Of a stretch of 39,913 nucleotides of DNA, positions 16,740 through 24,180 are shown one piece after another. The stretch's first letter is position 1. Each line of letters begins with the position of its first letter. The notes beneath the pieces are model-generated. The model saw only the letters and a list, made by a program, of their open reading frames with translations, made no database searches and was not told where the DNA came from. Source of the DNA: an uncultured Eubacteriales bacterium (lineage in GTDB: Bacteria > Bacillota > Clostridia > Oscillospirales > Acutalibacteraceae); the NCBI GenBank assembly GCA_900540235.1, contig UQEY01000017.1, positions 1 to 39,913 of the forward strand, in the 5' to 3' direction. A program made the translations under genes and the position numbers.

Positions 16740-16752
16740 AGGGCTTGCTCTT
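16718..16752 (+). promoter_or_regulatory. hairpin spanning the agrB stop codon
   Basis: AAGAGCAAGC (16718-16727) pairs perfectly with GCTTGCTCTT (16743-16752) around a 15-nt loop that contains the agrB stop. No T-run follows, so it is not a standard terminator. It could stabilise the agrDB transcript or limit reading into the next small gene. Confidence 0.55.
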
Positions 16753-16764
16753 ACTCGTTGCAAA

Positions 16765-16956
16765 ATGAGAAAATGTAAATACAGAACGCCTATGAAAATT
16801 GAACAAGCTATTTACATATCAAAAGCTAATCTGATGTTTCCAGTTTGCCCGAGATGTCATAAAGCGATAGACCGAGAATATACAAATCACTGTTCAGCCT
16901 GTGGTCAAAAGCTTTTATGGCAAGATATAGACAATATTAAAATCACATATAAATAA
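16765..16956 (+). CDS. small zinc-ribbon protein
   Basis: 63 residues from ATG at 16765. Two CxxC knuckles (CPRC near residue 36 and CSAC near 51) make a zinc ribbon, preceded by KYRTPMKIEQAIYISKANL. From memory, near-identical small proteins occur in Firmicutes mobile elements, with no assigned role. No good ribosome site precedes this ATG, and the frame is open upstream into agrB, so the true start is uncertain; a Met nine codons later is possible. It may be translated by coupling to agrB. Confidence 0.65.
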   Translation: MRKCKYRTPMKIEQAIYISKANLMFPVCPRCHKAIDREYTNHCSACGQKLLWQDIDNIKITYK

Positions 16957-16959
16957 TCT

Positions 16960-16995
16960 ATACGCCTGATGAAATTTCACAAGGCGTATTTTTTT
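16960..16995 (+). terminator. rho-independent terminator after the zinc-ribbon gene
   Basis: ATACGCCT and AGGCGTAT pair across a 14-nt loop and are followed by a run of T. It ends the agrD-agrB-zinc-ribbon transcript. Confidence 0.85.
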
Positions 16996-17045
16996 ATTCA
17001 TTTTTAGTTGTATGTGGTTATGTTACATAGCTAAATATCCATAAT

Positions 17046-17082
17046 CTTTGATTTTTGAAAATTCACAAATCAAAAATCAAGG
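17046..17082 (+). promoter_or_regulatory. inverted repeat abutting the ribosome site of the sigma-like gene
   Basis: CTTTGATTTTTGA (17046-17058) pairs with TCAAAAATCAAGG (17070-17082) at 12 of 13 positions. The right arm runs into the AAGGAG ribosome site of the gene at 17092. It could be an operator or an RNA stem that masks translation. Confidence 0.5.
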
Positions 17083-17091
17083 AGAATATAG

Positions 17092-17616
17092 ATGAAAAGG
17101 ATATGTGAAATATATGATGTTTCCAAAGATTATGAAATGCCAACAGGTACTGTTTTAATAGTTGTCAGCGATATTGAAAAAGATAAAATCATTTCAATAT
17201 TATTAAATACAAAACTAAAAGAAGATATGGTTTTTAATAACACCGAATGGAAAGAATATCTTGAAATTAACAACAAATATAACCGTAACGAAGCAAAACA
17301 TCAAATGCGAGAAATAAGACAATCGAAAAGGCTTGAGAGTGATGTTTCTCACATTTATGAAATTGATATAGGAGAATCATTAGAAAATGAAGAAATTGAA
17401 ATGTACTTAAAGAAATTTATTTTAAATTTAAATCCTATTCAAAGACGCAGGTTTAAAATGTATTACATAGATAACCTTACATATCGTCAAATAGCAGATA
17501 TTGAAAGTAGAAATATCAAGTCAATTTATGAATCGGTACAAGCAGGAAAAAAGAAATTTTTAAAATATTTGGACAAACACCCCAACAAAAATACCCCAAC
17601 AAGTTTAAGTTTATGA
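17092..17616 (+). CDS. sigma-70 region 4-like protein
   Basis: 174 residues. The C-terminal 65 or so residues form a sigma region 4 helix-turn-helix: LNPIQRRRFKMYYIDNLTYR, then QIADIESRNIKSIYESVQAG. The N-terminal part shows no region 2, so it is not a complete sigma factor; such proteins are common next to integrases in Clostridia mobile elements. AAGGAG precedes ATG and the stop overlaps the start of the next, interrupted frame (ATGA). It may drive or regulate the element's excision or transfer genes, which is inferred from context. Confidence 0.82.
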   Translation: MKRICEIYDVSKDYEMPTGTVLIVVSDIEKDKIISILLNTKLKEDMVFNNTEWKEYLEINNKYNRNEAKHQMREIRQSKRLESDVSHIYEIDIGESLENEEIEMYLKKFILNLNPIQRRRFKMYYIDNLTYRQIADIESRNIKSIYESVQAGKKKFLKYLDKHPNKNTPTSLSL

Positions 17617-17918
17617 AAGGACATCCTTTCGTACAACTTAATACGCATTCATCAGATACTTTCCTGCTGTTGTGCAAAGCACAAGCCGCTTTATCAATTA
17701 CGCCAAGACGCATTAGCTGAGCGACAAATAATCGGTATAAATTTCGGACTGCTACCGAAACGGCGATAACAGGCAGCAGATATAATGATACTCCTGCTCA
17801 GTCACAAGTCGAGCGTGATAAAACCGTCGCAACTAATGAGAGCAGCTCGGATGAACTCGGAGAGGTGAAACTCCTGTGGAGTCTGCTCGCAACAGACCGT
17901 TTGATGATTTCCTTTTGA
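17613..17918 (+). pseudogene. interrupted reading frame with one in-frame TGA
   Basis: ATG at 17613 overlaps the sigma-like stop (ATGA). The frame encodes MKGHPFVQLNTHSSDTFLLL and 15 more residues to RRIS, then TGA at 17718-17720. The same frame then stays open for another 65 codons (containing TPAQSQVERDKTVATNE and GEVKLLWSLLATDR) to TGA at 17916-17918. The simplest view is a decayed gene of about 101 codons broken by one nonsense mutation, or a genuine 35-residue protein. I do not recognise a family. Confidence 0.45.
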
Positions 17919-18028
17919 TAATTGGGGTGTCGGGGGCAAATTATATTATCTTCTGATAAAAGCCAACCGTAGTTAATTCTGTGGTTGGCTTTTTACATAG
18001 GCAAAAGTCTATGAAGGAGGTATATAAA
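17919..18028. other. intergenic segment before the MazF-like gene
   Basis: Together with the interrupted frame this is the longest stretch of the integrase module without a clear gene (17617-18028). It contains a terminator and the ribosome site of the MazF-like gene. No promoter stands out. Confidence 0.4.
17963..17995 (+). terminator. rho-independent terminator upstream of the MazF-like gene
   Basis: AAAGCCAACC and GGTTGGCTTT pair perfectly around a 14-nt loop, followed by T residues. It ends the sigma-like transcript. Confidence 0.82.
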
Positions 18029-18394
18029 ATGAAAGACAAAAAAATACTCAGAGGGGATATGTTTTATGCTAATCTCGGCAGAGGTATAGGTTCGGAGCAA
18101 AAAGGCTACAGACCAGTTCTCGTTATTCAAAATGATGTCGGTAATAAATTCAGTCCGACAGTAATTGTTGCTTCTATTACAAGCAGGGTTGGAATCAAAG
18201 CGAAATTGCCTACGCATTATTTCATAAACACAGAAGACGGACTTCAAGCTCCGTCTATTATTTTGCTTGAGCAAATAAGAACGATTGATAAAAGGCGACT
18301 TGATTCATATATCGGTCATTTAAGTCAAAAAAATATTGACGGTGTTAATGAAGCACTTTCAATAAGTGTTGGATTAGGAATGTTGGGTGAATAA
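18029..18394 (+). CDS. MazF/PemK-family endoribonuclease toxin-like protein
   Basis: 121 residues from ATG at 18029, chosen for AAGGAGG eight bases upstream. The family core is intact: RGDMFYANLGRGIGSEQKG, then YRPVLVIQND, SPTVIVASITSR, and SIILLEQIRTIDKRRLD. MazF enzymes cut mRNA and are normally encoded after an antitoxin. No MazE-like gene precedes it; the only close partner is the tiny downstream protein. It lies in the integrase module, so it may stabilise the element or serve a regulatory role. Confidence 0.92.
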   Translation: MKDKKILRGDMFYANLGRGIGSEQKGYRPVLVIQNDVGNKFSPTVIVASITSRVGIKAKLPTHYFINTEDGLQAPSIILLEQIRTIDKRRLDSYIGHLSQKNIDGVNEALSISVGLGMLGE

Positions 18395-18525
18395 TGATGA
18401 AACAAGTAAATGAAAAGTATGCTGTTATGATATTGACTGAAATATTGTATGAAAAAGGTTTAATAAATGATGAAACAATGCAAAACATAAAAGCATTTTG
18501 CAATAATATTAAATCGCATAATTAA
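18394..18525 (+). CDS. tiny protein with a possible SHOCT-like C-terminus
   Basis: 43 residues, beginning MMKQVNEKYAVMILTEILYE and followed by KGLINDETMQNIKAFCNNI. Its ATG overlaps the MazF-like stop by one base (TAATG), so translation is coupled. The LYEKGLINDET pattern resembles the short SHOCT-type helical motif, as also seen in small proteins beside clostridial serine recombinases. An antitoxin role is possible from position but has no sequence support. Confidence 0.65.
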   Translation: MMKQVNEKYAVMILTEILYEKGLINDETMQNIKAFCNNIKSHN

Positions 18526-18578
18526 CAAATCAGTATCATCATTCTATAATAATGACAAATTATTTGGAGGTGTTAAAT

Positions 18579-20393
18579 ATGTTTAATCAAAGAACATCAA
18601 TAAAGTCTTTTAATCCATATGACTTTCTTGACAGAAACAGAGAAAGAAAGGTTGTGTTTTATGGGCGTGTGTCTACCGAACACGAGGCTCAGATATCTGC
18701 ATTGGGCAATCAAATTCAATGGTATGATGAGCAAGCGAAAAATCACTCGAATTGGACTATTATTGATAAATATATTGATGAAGGTATTACAGGAACACAG
18801 GCAAAAAAGCGTCCGGCATTTTTAAAAATGATAGATGATGCAAAAGAAAAACGGTTTGATTTAATTGTAACAAGAGAGGTTTGCAGGTTTGCAAGAAATA
18901 CTGTCGACACTCTTGTGACCACAAGAGAATTAAAAAATATTGGTATAGAGGTATATTTTGTTGAAGACAACATTTGGACTATGGATGGAGATGGTGAATT
19001 ACGATTGTCACTAATGGCAACTTTAGCACAAGAAGAAAGTCGAAAAGTTTCTGAGCGAGTAAAAGCGGGACAACAAATTAGCCGAGAAAAAGCAACATTA
19101 TATGGTTCGGGTAATATCTTAGGTTATGACAGATGTGGCAAAAGCTATGTTATAAATGAAGAACAGGCGGAAACTGTGCGCCTTATATATAATATGTATA
19201 TGAATGACGGCATCGGAACAATGAAAATTGCAAATAAACTAATAGAAATGCATAAATTAAATGCTTCGGGAGTTGTAAAATGGACTGCGGCAACAATAAA
19301 TCGAATATTAAATAATAAAACTTATGCCGGATATGTGGTTTATGGGAAGTCATATAGTAATAATTACTTGGAACAGCGTAGAGTGAATAACTACGATACA
19401 TCAACATATATGTATGCAAAAGGTGATTTTGAGCCTATTATCTCTGAAGAAGTATGGAATAAGTGTCAAGAAATCAAGAGAAATCGTGTTACTTCTTGTT
19501 TTGGCACTACAGTTAATGGAAAACCAAAAAATCACGGAAAGATAGAATCAAAAGATGTGTGGGTTAAAAAATTAAAATGTTCTTGTGGTGCATCATTTAG
19601 AAAAAATAGATGGCACAAAAATAAAAATTGTGATTGGTCATATGGTTATCAATGTTATAATCAATTGAATAACGGTTCGGCAAAACAAAGAAGATTAGCC
19701 GGGGAAGATGATGAGGGTTATTGTGATCAAAGGATGATTGCAGATTGGAAACTTGAACTTATGGCAAAAATGGTTTTTGAAGAAGTTTGGAAGAATCGTA
19801 CAGATTGCATATCAGAAACAATTAAAATAATTAAAAAATGCTATAGGGAAAGCAAAGTTGAAAATAACCAAAAGAACAGTATAATGTTCCAAATTGAAAA
19901 AATCAAAAGTAAAAAGAATATTCTACTGGATATGAGAACCAGCGGAGAAATTACAAAAGATGAATTTTTGGAACAAAAGGAAGTATTGAATAAAAAACTG
20001 TCTTTGTTTGAAAGTGAACTTCAAAATTGTATTGAAATCGACACAAAACAAATACAAATTGATTATGATGAAATTTTGAAATCATTAAATGAGATTGTTG
20101 ATTTTTCAAATTCCAAGATGGACAGAGAACTATTGCAGAGATTTATTGCAAAAATTGTGCCAAATGGTGAAAATCATTTTATATGGTATTTGAATTTGGA
20201 TGGCAAATCAGATACTCAATTAAATGTTGATATTGTAGGTAATAAGAAAAATGCCTTAGTATCAATAGATGAATCAGGGGATACTTCCCCTTTACATACA
20301 AGTGATATTTTATATTTCAATGATAAAAAATCATTTACGGTGGAAACACTGCACAGGCTGCAATCGCTGAAATGGACTGATAAAATTATATAG
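18579..20393 (+). CDS. large serine recombinase (site-specific integrase)
   Basis: 604 residues from ATG at 18579 with GGAGGTG upstream. The resolvase catalytic domain (about 22-165) has the nucleophile Ser32 in YGRVSTEHEAQ, then REVCRFARNTVDTL and LMATLAQEESRKVSERV. A recombinase domain (about 185-290) has NKLIEMHKL and ATINRILNNKTYAGYVVYG. A zinc ribbon (CSCG near residue 335 and a later Cys pair) and a coiled coil (about 435-500) complete the TndX/TnpX-like layout. It catalyses integration and excision of mobile DNA. It stands at the right edge of the island, as such integrases usually do next to one attachment site. Confidence 0.95.
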   Translation: MFNQRTSIKSFNPYDFLDRNRERKVVFYGRVSTEHEAQISALGNQIQWYDEQAKNHSNWTIIDKYIDEGITGTQAKKRPAFLKMIDDAKEKRFDLIVTREVCRFARNTVDTLVTTRELKNIGIEVYFVEDNIWTMDGDGELRLSLMATLAQEESRKVSERVKAGQQISREKATLYGSGNILGYDRCGKSYVINEEQAETVRLIYNMYMNDGIGTMKIANKLIEMHKLNASGVVKWTAATINRILNNKTYAGYVVYGKSYSNNYLEQRRVNNYDTSTYMYAKGDFEPIISEEVWNKCQEIKRNRVTSCFGTTVNGKPKNHGKIESKDVWVKKLKCSCGASFRKNRWHKNKNCDWSYGYQCYNQLNNGSAKQRRLAGEDDEGYCDQRMIADWKLELMAKMVFEEVWKNRTDCISETIKIIKKCYRESKVENNQKNSIMFQIEKIKSKKNILLDMRTSGEITKDEFLEQKEVLNKKLSLFESELQNCIEIDTKQIQIDYDEILKSLNEIVDFSNSKMDRELLQRFIAKIVPNGENHFIWYLNLDGKSDTQLNVDIVGNKKNALVSIDESGDTSPLHTSDILYFNDKKSFTVETLHRLQSLKWTDKII

Positions 20394-20408
20394 CTTTATA
20401 TAATTCAC

Positions 20409-20442
20409 GCAGGGGCACTGAAAAGTGTCCCTGTTTTTTATA
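20409..20442 (+). terminator. terminator of the recombinase gene
   Basis: CAGGGGCACT - GAAA - AGTGTCCCTG with a T-run forms a strong hairpin shortly after the recombinase stop. Confidence 0.88.
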
Positions 20443-20457
20443 AATTTATTTTTAGAT

Positions 20458-20496
20458 AAAAAAGGCTTTGACCAAATCGGTCAAAGCCTTTTTATT
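20458..20496. terminator. bidirectional terminator between recombinase and SPFH gene
   Basis: AAAAAGGCTTTGACC and GGTCAAAGCCTTTTT pair perfectly over a short loop, with A and T flanks on both sides. It can stop the minus-strand NfeD-SPFH transcript and any plus-strand readthrough. It probably marks the return to the ordinary chromosome. Confidence 0.88.
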
Positions 20497-20525
20497 TGTG
20501 CAAATATGTTTTATATTAAGCTGTT

Positions 20526-21449
20526 TTATTCTTTTACAGATTCGATAATACCCTCGGCAAGGCCTGCAACAGACTGAATTTCGGACGGGATAATAATCTT
20601 TGTTGCCTGACCGTCAGCAGCCTTTGCAAATGCTTCAAGTGCTTTGAGTTTAAGGACAGAATCGTTTGCGTCTGCTTCGTTAAGAAGTTTGATAGCGTCG
20701 GCAGTCGCTTTTTGAACTTTTGCAATAGCTTCTGCTTCACCTTCGGCTTCTCTGATTTTTGCTTCTTTTTCTGCTTCAGCGGCAAGGATAGCAGACTGCT
20801 TTTCAGCCTGAGCTTCAAGAATTTTTGACTCCTTATGACCTTCGGCAACAAGAATACGAGATTGCTTTTCACCTTCTGCACGAAGGATAGCTTCTCTTCT
20901 TTCACGCTCTGCCTTCATTTGCTTTTCCATAGCGTCCTGAATTTCACGAGGAGGAATAATGTTTTTGAGTTCTACCCTGTTAACCTTAATGCCCCACGGG
21001 TCGGTAGCTTCGTCAAGAATAACTCTGATTTTTGCATTGATTGTGTCACGGGAAGTGAGAGTCGAGTCAAGTTCAAGTTCGCCGATAATGTTACGAAGGG
21101 TTGTTGCCGAGAGATTTTCAATAGCGGAAATCGGGCTTTCAACACCGTAGCAATAAAGCTTTGGGTCAGTGATTTGGAAGAACACTACTGTGTCAATCTG
21201 CATTGTTACATTATCTTTCGTGATAACCGGCTGAGGCTTAAAATCAACAACCTGTTCTTTGAGCGAGACGGTTTTTGCAACACGATCGATAAACGGAATT
21301 TTTACATGAAGCCCTGTTTGCCAAGTTGCATAGTACGCACCGAGCCTTTCAATTACATATGCCCTTGATTGCGGAACCACTCTTATGTTTGAAAGCACAA
21401 GAGCAATAAGAATTACGATAATTGCGATTAAAATTATAGCAAGTTTCAT
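20526..21449 (-). CDS. SPFH/band-7 (stomatin/QmcA-like) membrane protein
   Basis: 307 residues. One N-terminal membrane helix (3-22) is followed by the SPFH domain (VVPQSRAYVIERLGAYYATW, then GLHVKIPFIDRV) and a long Ala/Glu-rich helix with repeated ILxAEGEKQS-type units (about 185-245). This matches the QmcA/stomatin family that forms membrane-microdomain scaffolds. The NfeD-like gene lies directly upstream (27 bp), the classic pairing. GGAG precedes ATG. Confidence 0.95.
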   Translation of the reverse strand: MKLAIILIAIIVILIALVLSNIRVVPQSRAYVIERLGAYYATWQTGLHVKIPFIDRVAKTVSLKEQVVDFKPQPVITKDNVTMQIDTVVFFQITDPKLYCYGVESPISAIENLSATTLRNIIGELELDSTLTSRDTINAKIRVILDEATDPWGIKVNRVELKNIIPPREIQDAMEKQMKAERERREAILRAEGEKQSRILVAEGHKESKILEAQAEKQSAILAAEAEKEAKIREAEGEAEAIAKVQKATADAIKLLNEADANDSVLKLKALEAFAKAADGQATKIIIPSEIQSVAGLAEGIIESVKE

Positions 21450-21476
21450 ACCTTTCTCCTTTTTGATTATTATATG

Positions 21477-21911
21477 CTATTTTTCTACTATTAGTTTTAC
21501 TCCGTCGATTTTTTTAACGGTTACGAGCGTATCTTTTTGTATTATCTCATTATTTTCACTTCGTGCGCTCCATATTTTGCCGTCAACCTTTACTTGCCCT
21601 TTGCCGTTAATATTGTCGATATCTTCAACAACCGTTGCCGTAGTGCCTATGCATCTGTCGGCATTGGTAGGTTCAATTTTAACTTCAAGTTTCTTTTTGA
21701 CAAGAGGACGGGTGACAATAAGTGCGACAAGCGACACGGCAATAAAAATTATCACCTGCAAATAAATGGGAACATTGCAAAGACTTGAAACAAATGCCGC
21801 AGCCGAGCCGATTACAAACCAAATTGACACAAGCTGGGTGGTTATGCCCTCAAGCACGCTGAAAACAAAAAACGCAGCGAGCCAAACAATATACATTGTG
21901 TGAGCATCCAT
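21477..21911 (-). CDS. NfeD-family membrane protein
   Basis: 144 residues from ATG at 21911, chosen for AAGGAGGG upstream; an earlier in-frame start lacks a site. Three hydrophobic helices (about 5-75) precede a C-terminal OB-fold (IGTTATVVEDIDNINGKGQV and the VDGKIWSARSE segment). This is the short NfeD form that works with SPFH proteins, encoded next to it. A protease domain, found in long NfeD forms, is absent. Confidence 0.93.
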   Translation of the reverse strand: MDAHTMYIVWLAAFFVFSVLEGITTQLVSIWFVIGSAAAFVSSLCNVPIYLQVIIFIAVSLVALIVTRPLVKKKLEVKIEPTNADRCIGTTATVVEDIDNINGKGQVKVDGKIWSARSENNEIIQKDTLVTVKKIDGVKLIVEK

Positions 21912-22095
21912 AATACCCCTCCTTATTTTGTTAACATATATAAAATGCATTTCCATATGTTGTGCTTATTATACCATATATCAGCTATATTTTCAATATA
22001 TAGTACAAGCTGCAAAATGAGATTTACACTCTATTCACAAATGACACTACCGCAATAACACAACATTTTTCAAACCACAAGGACTTGTGGATATA

Positions 22096-22118
22096 AAAAA
22101 AGGCGACCACAGGTCGCC
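22096..22118 (-). terminator. terminator of the trp operon
   Basis: On the minus strand GGCGACC - TGT - GGTCGCC is followed by seven T. It lies 115 bp past the trpA stop and is part of the GTAGGGGCGA-type intergenic repeat, so the repeat appears to serve as a terminator. Confidence 0.8.
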
Positions 22119-22190
22119 CCTACGATAGTCTTATCATTTTAGACTGTTTAAAATAGAAAAATCACCGTAGGGGCGAATATCATTCGCCCG
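22116..22190. repeat. paired GTAGGGGCGA / TCGCCCCTAC intergenic repeat
   Basis: TCGCCCCTAC at 22114-22123 and GTAGGGGCGA at 22168-22177 face each other as an inverted pair. The right side has its own hairpin GGGCGAAT-ATC-ATTCGCCC (22171-22189). This resembles mobile palindromic intergenic repeats common in gut Firmicutes. Confidence 0.6.
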
Positions 22191-22192
22191 CA

Positions 22193-22230
22193 TACAATGT
22201 GGCAACGCCGTCAACCGATTGCAAACTATC
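22193..22230 (-). repeat. dispersed repeat, copy 1 (next to trpA)
   Basis: Read on the minus strand, ATAGTTTGCAATCGGTTGAC continues with GGCGTTGCCACATTGTA. It matches 39846-39882 except at a 3-4 base core. It ends two bases from the trpA stop codon. Confidence 0.85.
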
Positions 22231-22232
22231 GT

Positions 22233-23003
22233 TTATCTTATTGCGTCTTTCATTGACTTAACATAATCAAAAACATACTTTGGTGCGGCTTTGCCGTGCT
22301 CTGACACAAGGTTAACTATTGCCGAACCGACGATTACACCGTCTGCAATAGCGCTGTATTTCTTTGCCTGCTCCGGCGTGTTAATGCCAAAGCCGATAGC
22401 AACGGGAATATCTGTTACGCTCTTGATATGGCTCACGATTGCGCTCAAATCGGTTGTAATTTTGCTTCTCATACCGGTAACGCCCATTGACGAAACTGTG
22501 TAAATAAAGCCTTTTGCATCGCCTGCAATCATTTTGATTCTGTCCTCGCTTGTAGGGGCTACAAGAGAAATCACATCAATATCATACTTATCGGCAACGC
22601 TTTGAACTTCGTCCTTTTCTTCATACGGCAAATCGGGAACGATAACACCGCTGACGCCCGCATCTTTTGAATTTTGGAAAAATTTGTCATAACCGTACTT
22701 AAAAAGTACATTAAGATATGTCATATAAACAAGCGGAATATCTACCCTTTCGCTGAGTTTTTTTGTAAGGTCAAACACTTTGTCGGTAGTAGTGCCGCTT
22801 GCAAGTGCTCTGAGGTCAGCCTCCTGAATAACCGGACCCTCGGCAATCGGGTCGGAGAAAGGAATACCAATCTCTATCAAATCGCAACCGCCTTTTGCCA
22901 TTGCTGTCATAATTTCGAGCGAAGCGTCCAAATCAGGGTCGCCTGCTGTTACAAAGCCGATAAATGCCTTACCGTTTTTAAATGCATTTGAAATATTACT
23001 CAT
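22233..23003 (-). CDS. trpA: tryptophan synthase alpha subunit
   Basis: 256 residues from ATG at 23003 (AGGAG upstream); an earlier TTG is less likely. Conserved motifs are FVTAGDPD, LIEIGIPFSDP (catalytic Glu), GVIVPDLPYEE and VAIGFGINTPEQ. It cleaves indole-3-glycerol phosphate to indole and G3P and works in the alpha2-beta2 complex with TrpB, whose gene overlaps by 8 bp upstream. It is the last gene of the trp operon. Confidence 0.97.
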   Translation of the reverse strand: MSNISNAFKNGKAFIGFVTAGDPDLDASLEIMTAMAKGGCDLIEIGIPFSDPIAEGPVIQEADLRALASGTTTDKVFDLTKKLSERVDIPLVYMTYLNVLFKYGYDKFFQNSKDAGVSGVIVPDLPYEEKDEVQSVADKYDIDVISLVAPTSEDRIKMIAGDAKGFIYTVSSMGVTGMRSKITTDLSAIVSHIKSVTDIPVAIGFGINTPEQAKKYSAIADGVIVGSAIVNLVSEHGKAAPKYVFDYVKSMKDAIR

Positions 23004-24180
23004 GTAAATCAACTCCTCTGTATCTTGCTATTGCGGCAACATCCTTGTCGCCTCTGCCTGAAAGACAGCAAATAATAATATCGTCCTTACTCATGGTAGG
23101 AGCAATTTTCATAAGATGGGCAACTGCGTGAGCTGATTCGATAGCACAAATAATGCCCTCTGTTTTTGCTATATATTCAAAAGCGTTTACTGCTTCATCA
23201 TCTGTTACGGCAACATATTCGGCTCTGCCGATATCGTGAAGATATGCGTGCTCAGGACCTACACCCGGATAGTCAAGACCGGCACTGATTGAATATACCG
23301 GAGCAATTTGACCGTATTCGTTTTGGCAAAAATATGACTTCATTCCGTGAAAAACGCCGAGAGAACCGGTTGAAATAGTGGCAGCCGTTTCACCTGTGTG
23401 AATACCTCTGCCTGCTGCTTCGCAACCGATAAGCCTGACATCTTTATCGTTAATAAAGTTATAAAACATACCCATTGCGTTTGAGCCTCCGCCGACGCAA
23501 GCCATAACTGCTGTCGGAAGTTTACCCTCTTTTTCAAGTATCTGCTCTCTTGCTTCTTTAGAAATTACCGATTGAAAATCACGAACAATCATAGGAAAAG
23601 GATGCGGACCCATAACCGAACCGAGAACATAAAGAGTATCGTCAACTCTGCTTACCCATTCACGCATAGCTTCGTTAACTGCGTCTTTAAGCGTCATTGT
23701 GCCTGTTGTGACCGGGTGAACCTTTGCGCCCAAAAGTTCCATTCTGTAAACATTGAGTGCCTGACGAATTGTGTCTTCTTTACCCATAAAGATTTCACAC
23801 TCTAAACCCATAAGAGCTGCCGCAGTTGCGGTTGCAACACCGTGCTGACCTGCACCCGTTTCGGCAATGACTCTTGTTTTGCCCATCTTTTTGGCTAAAA
23901 GGCACTGGCCGAGCACATTGTTGATTTTGTGAGCGCCGGTATGGTTTAAATCTTCTCTTTTAAGATAGATTTTTGCGCCGCCCAAATCTTTTGTCATATT
24001 TTCCGCATAATAAAGAAGTGAAGGTCTGTTGGCATATTCCCTAAAAAGTGTATCGAGTTCACTTACAAATTCAGGGTCGTTTTTGTAATGCTCATAAGCT
24101 TCTTCAAGATTGATAATTTCGTTCATCAAGGTTTCAGGAATGTACTGACCACCGTGAATACCATAGCGTCCTTTACTCAT
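22996..24180 (-). CDS. trpB: tryptophan synthase beta subunit
   Basis: 394 residues, normal for the classical TrpB. The PLP lysine lies in HTGAHKINN; GAGQHGVATATAAALMG and the phosphate-binding CVGGGSNAMGMF are intact. It condenses indole with serine to form tryptophan. The start overlaps the trpF stop by 8 bp, with GGAG upstream. Confidence 0.98.
   Translation of the reverse strand: MSKGRYGIHGGQYIPETLMNEIINLEEAYEHYKNDPEFVSELDTLFREYANRPSLLYYAENMTKDLGGAKIYLKREDLNHTGAHKINNVLGQCLLAKKMGKTRVIAETGAGQHGVATATAAALMGLECEIFMGKEDTIRQALNVYRMELLGAKVHPVTTGTMTLKDAVNEAMREWVSRVDDTLYVLGSVMGPHPFPMIVRDFQSVISKEAREQILEKEGKLPTAVMACVGGGSNAMGMFYNFINDKDVRLIGCEAAGRGIHTGETAATISTGSLGVFHGMKSYFCQNEYGQIAPVYSISAGLDYPGVGPEHAYLHDIGRAEYVAVTDDEAVNAFEYIAKTEGIICAIESAHAVAHLMKIAPTMSKDDIIICCLSGRGDKDVAAIARYRGVDLHE

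Larger units (their letters stand above)
21912..22232. other. intergenic region with terminator and repeats
   Basis: About 320 bp between the NfeD promoter side and the trpA stop. It holds AT-rich DNA with a likely nfeD promoter, then a trp-operon terminator hairpin, a second GC-rich hairpin, and one copy of a dispersed 37-bp repeat. No gene is seen. Confidence 0.7.

Noticed and set aside
17092..17616. Complete sigma factor
   Set aside because: Only region 4 is recognisable; no region 2 core-binding or -10 recognition segment is visible.
20394..20525. Attachment site for the serine recombinase
   Set aside because: The segment contains two terminators, but no matching short core could be identified at the left side of the island, so no site is claimed.
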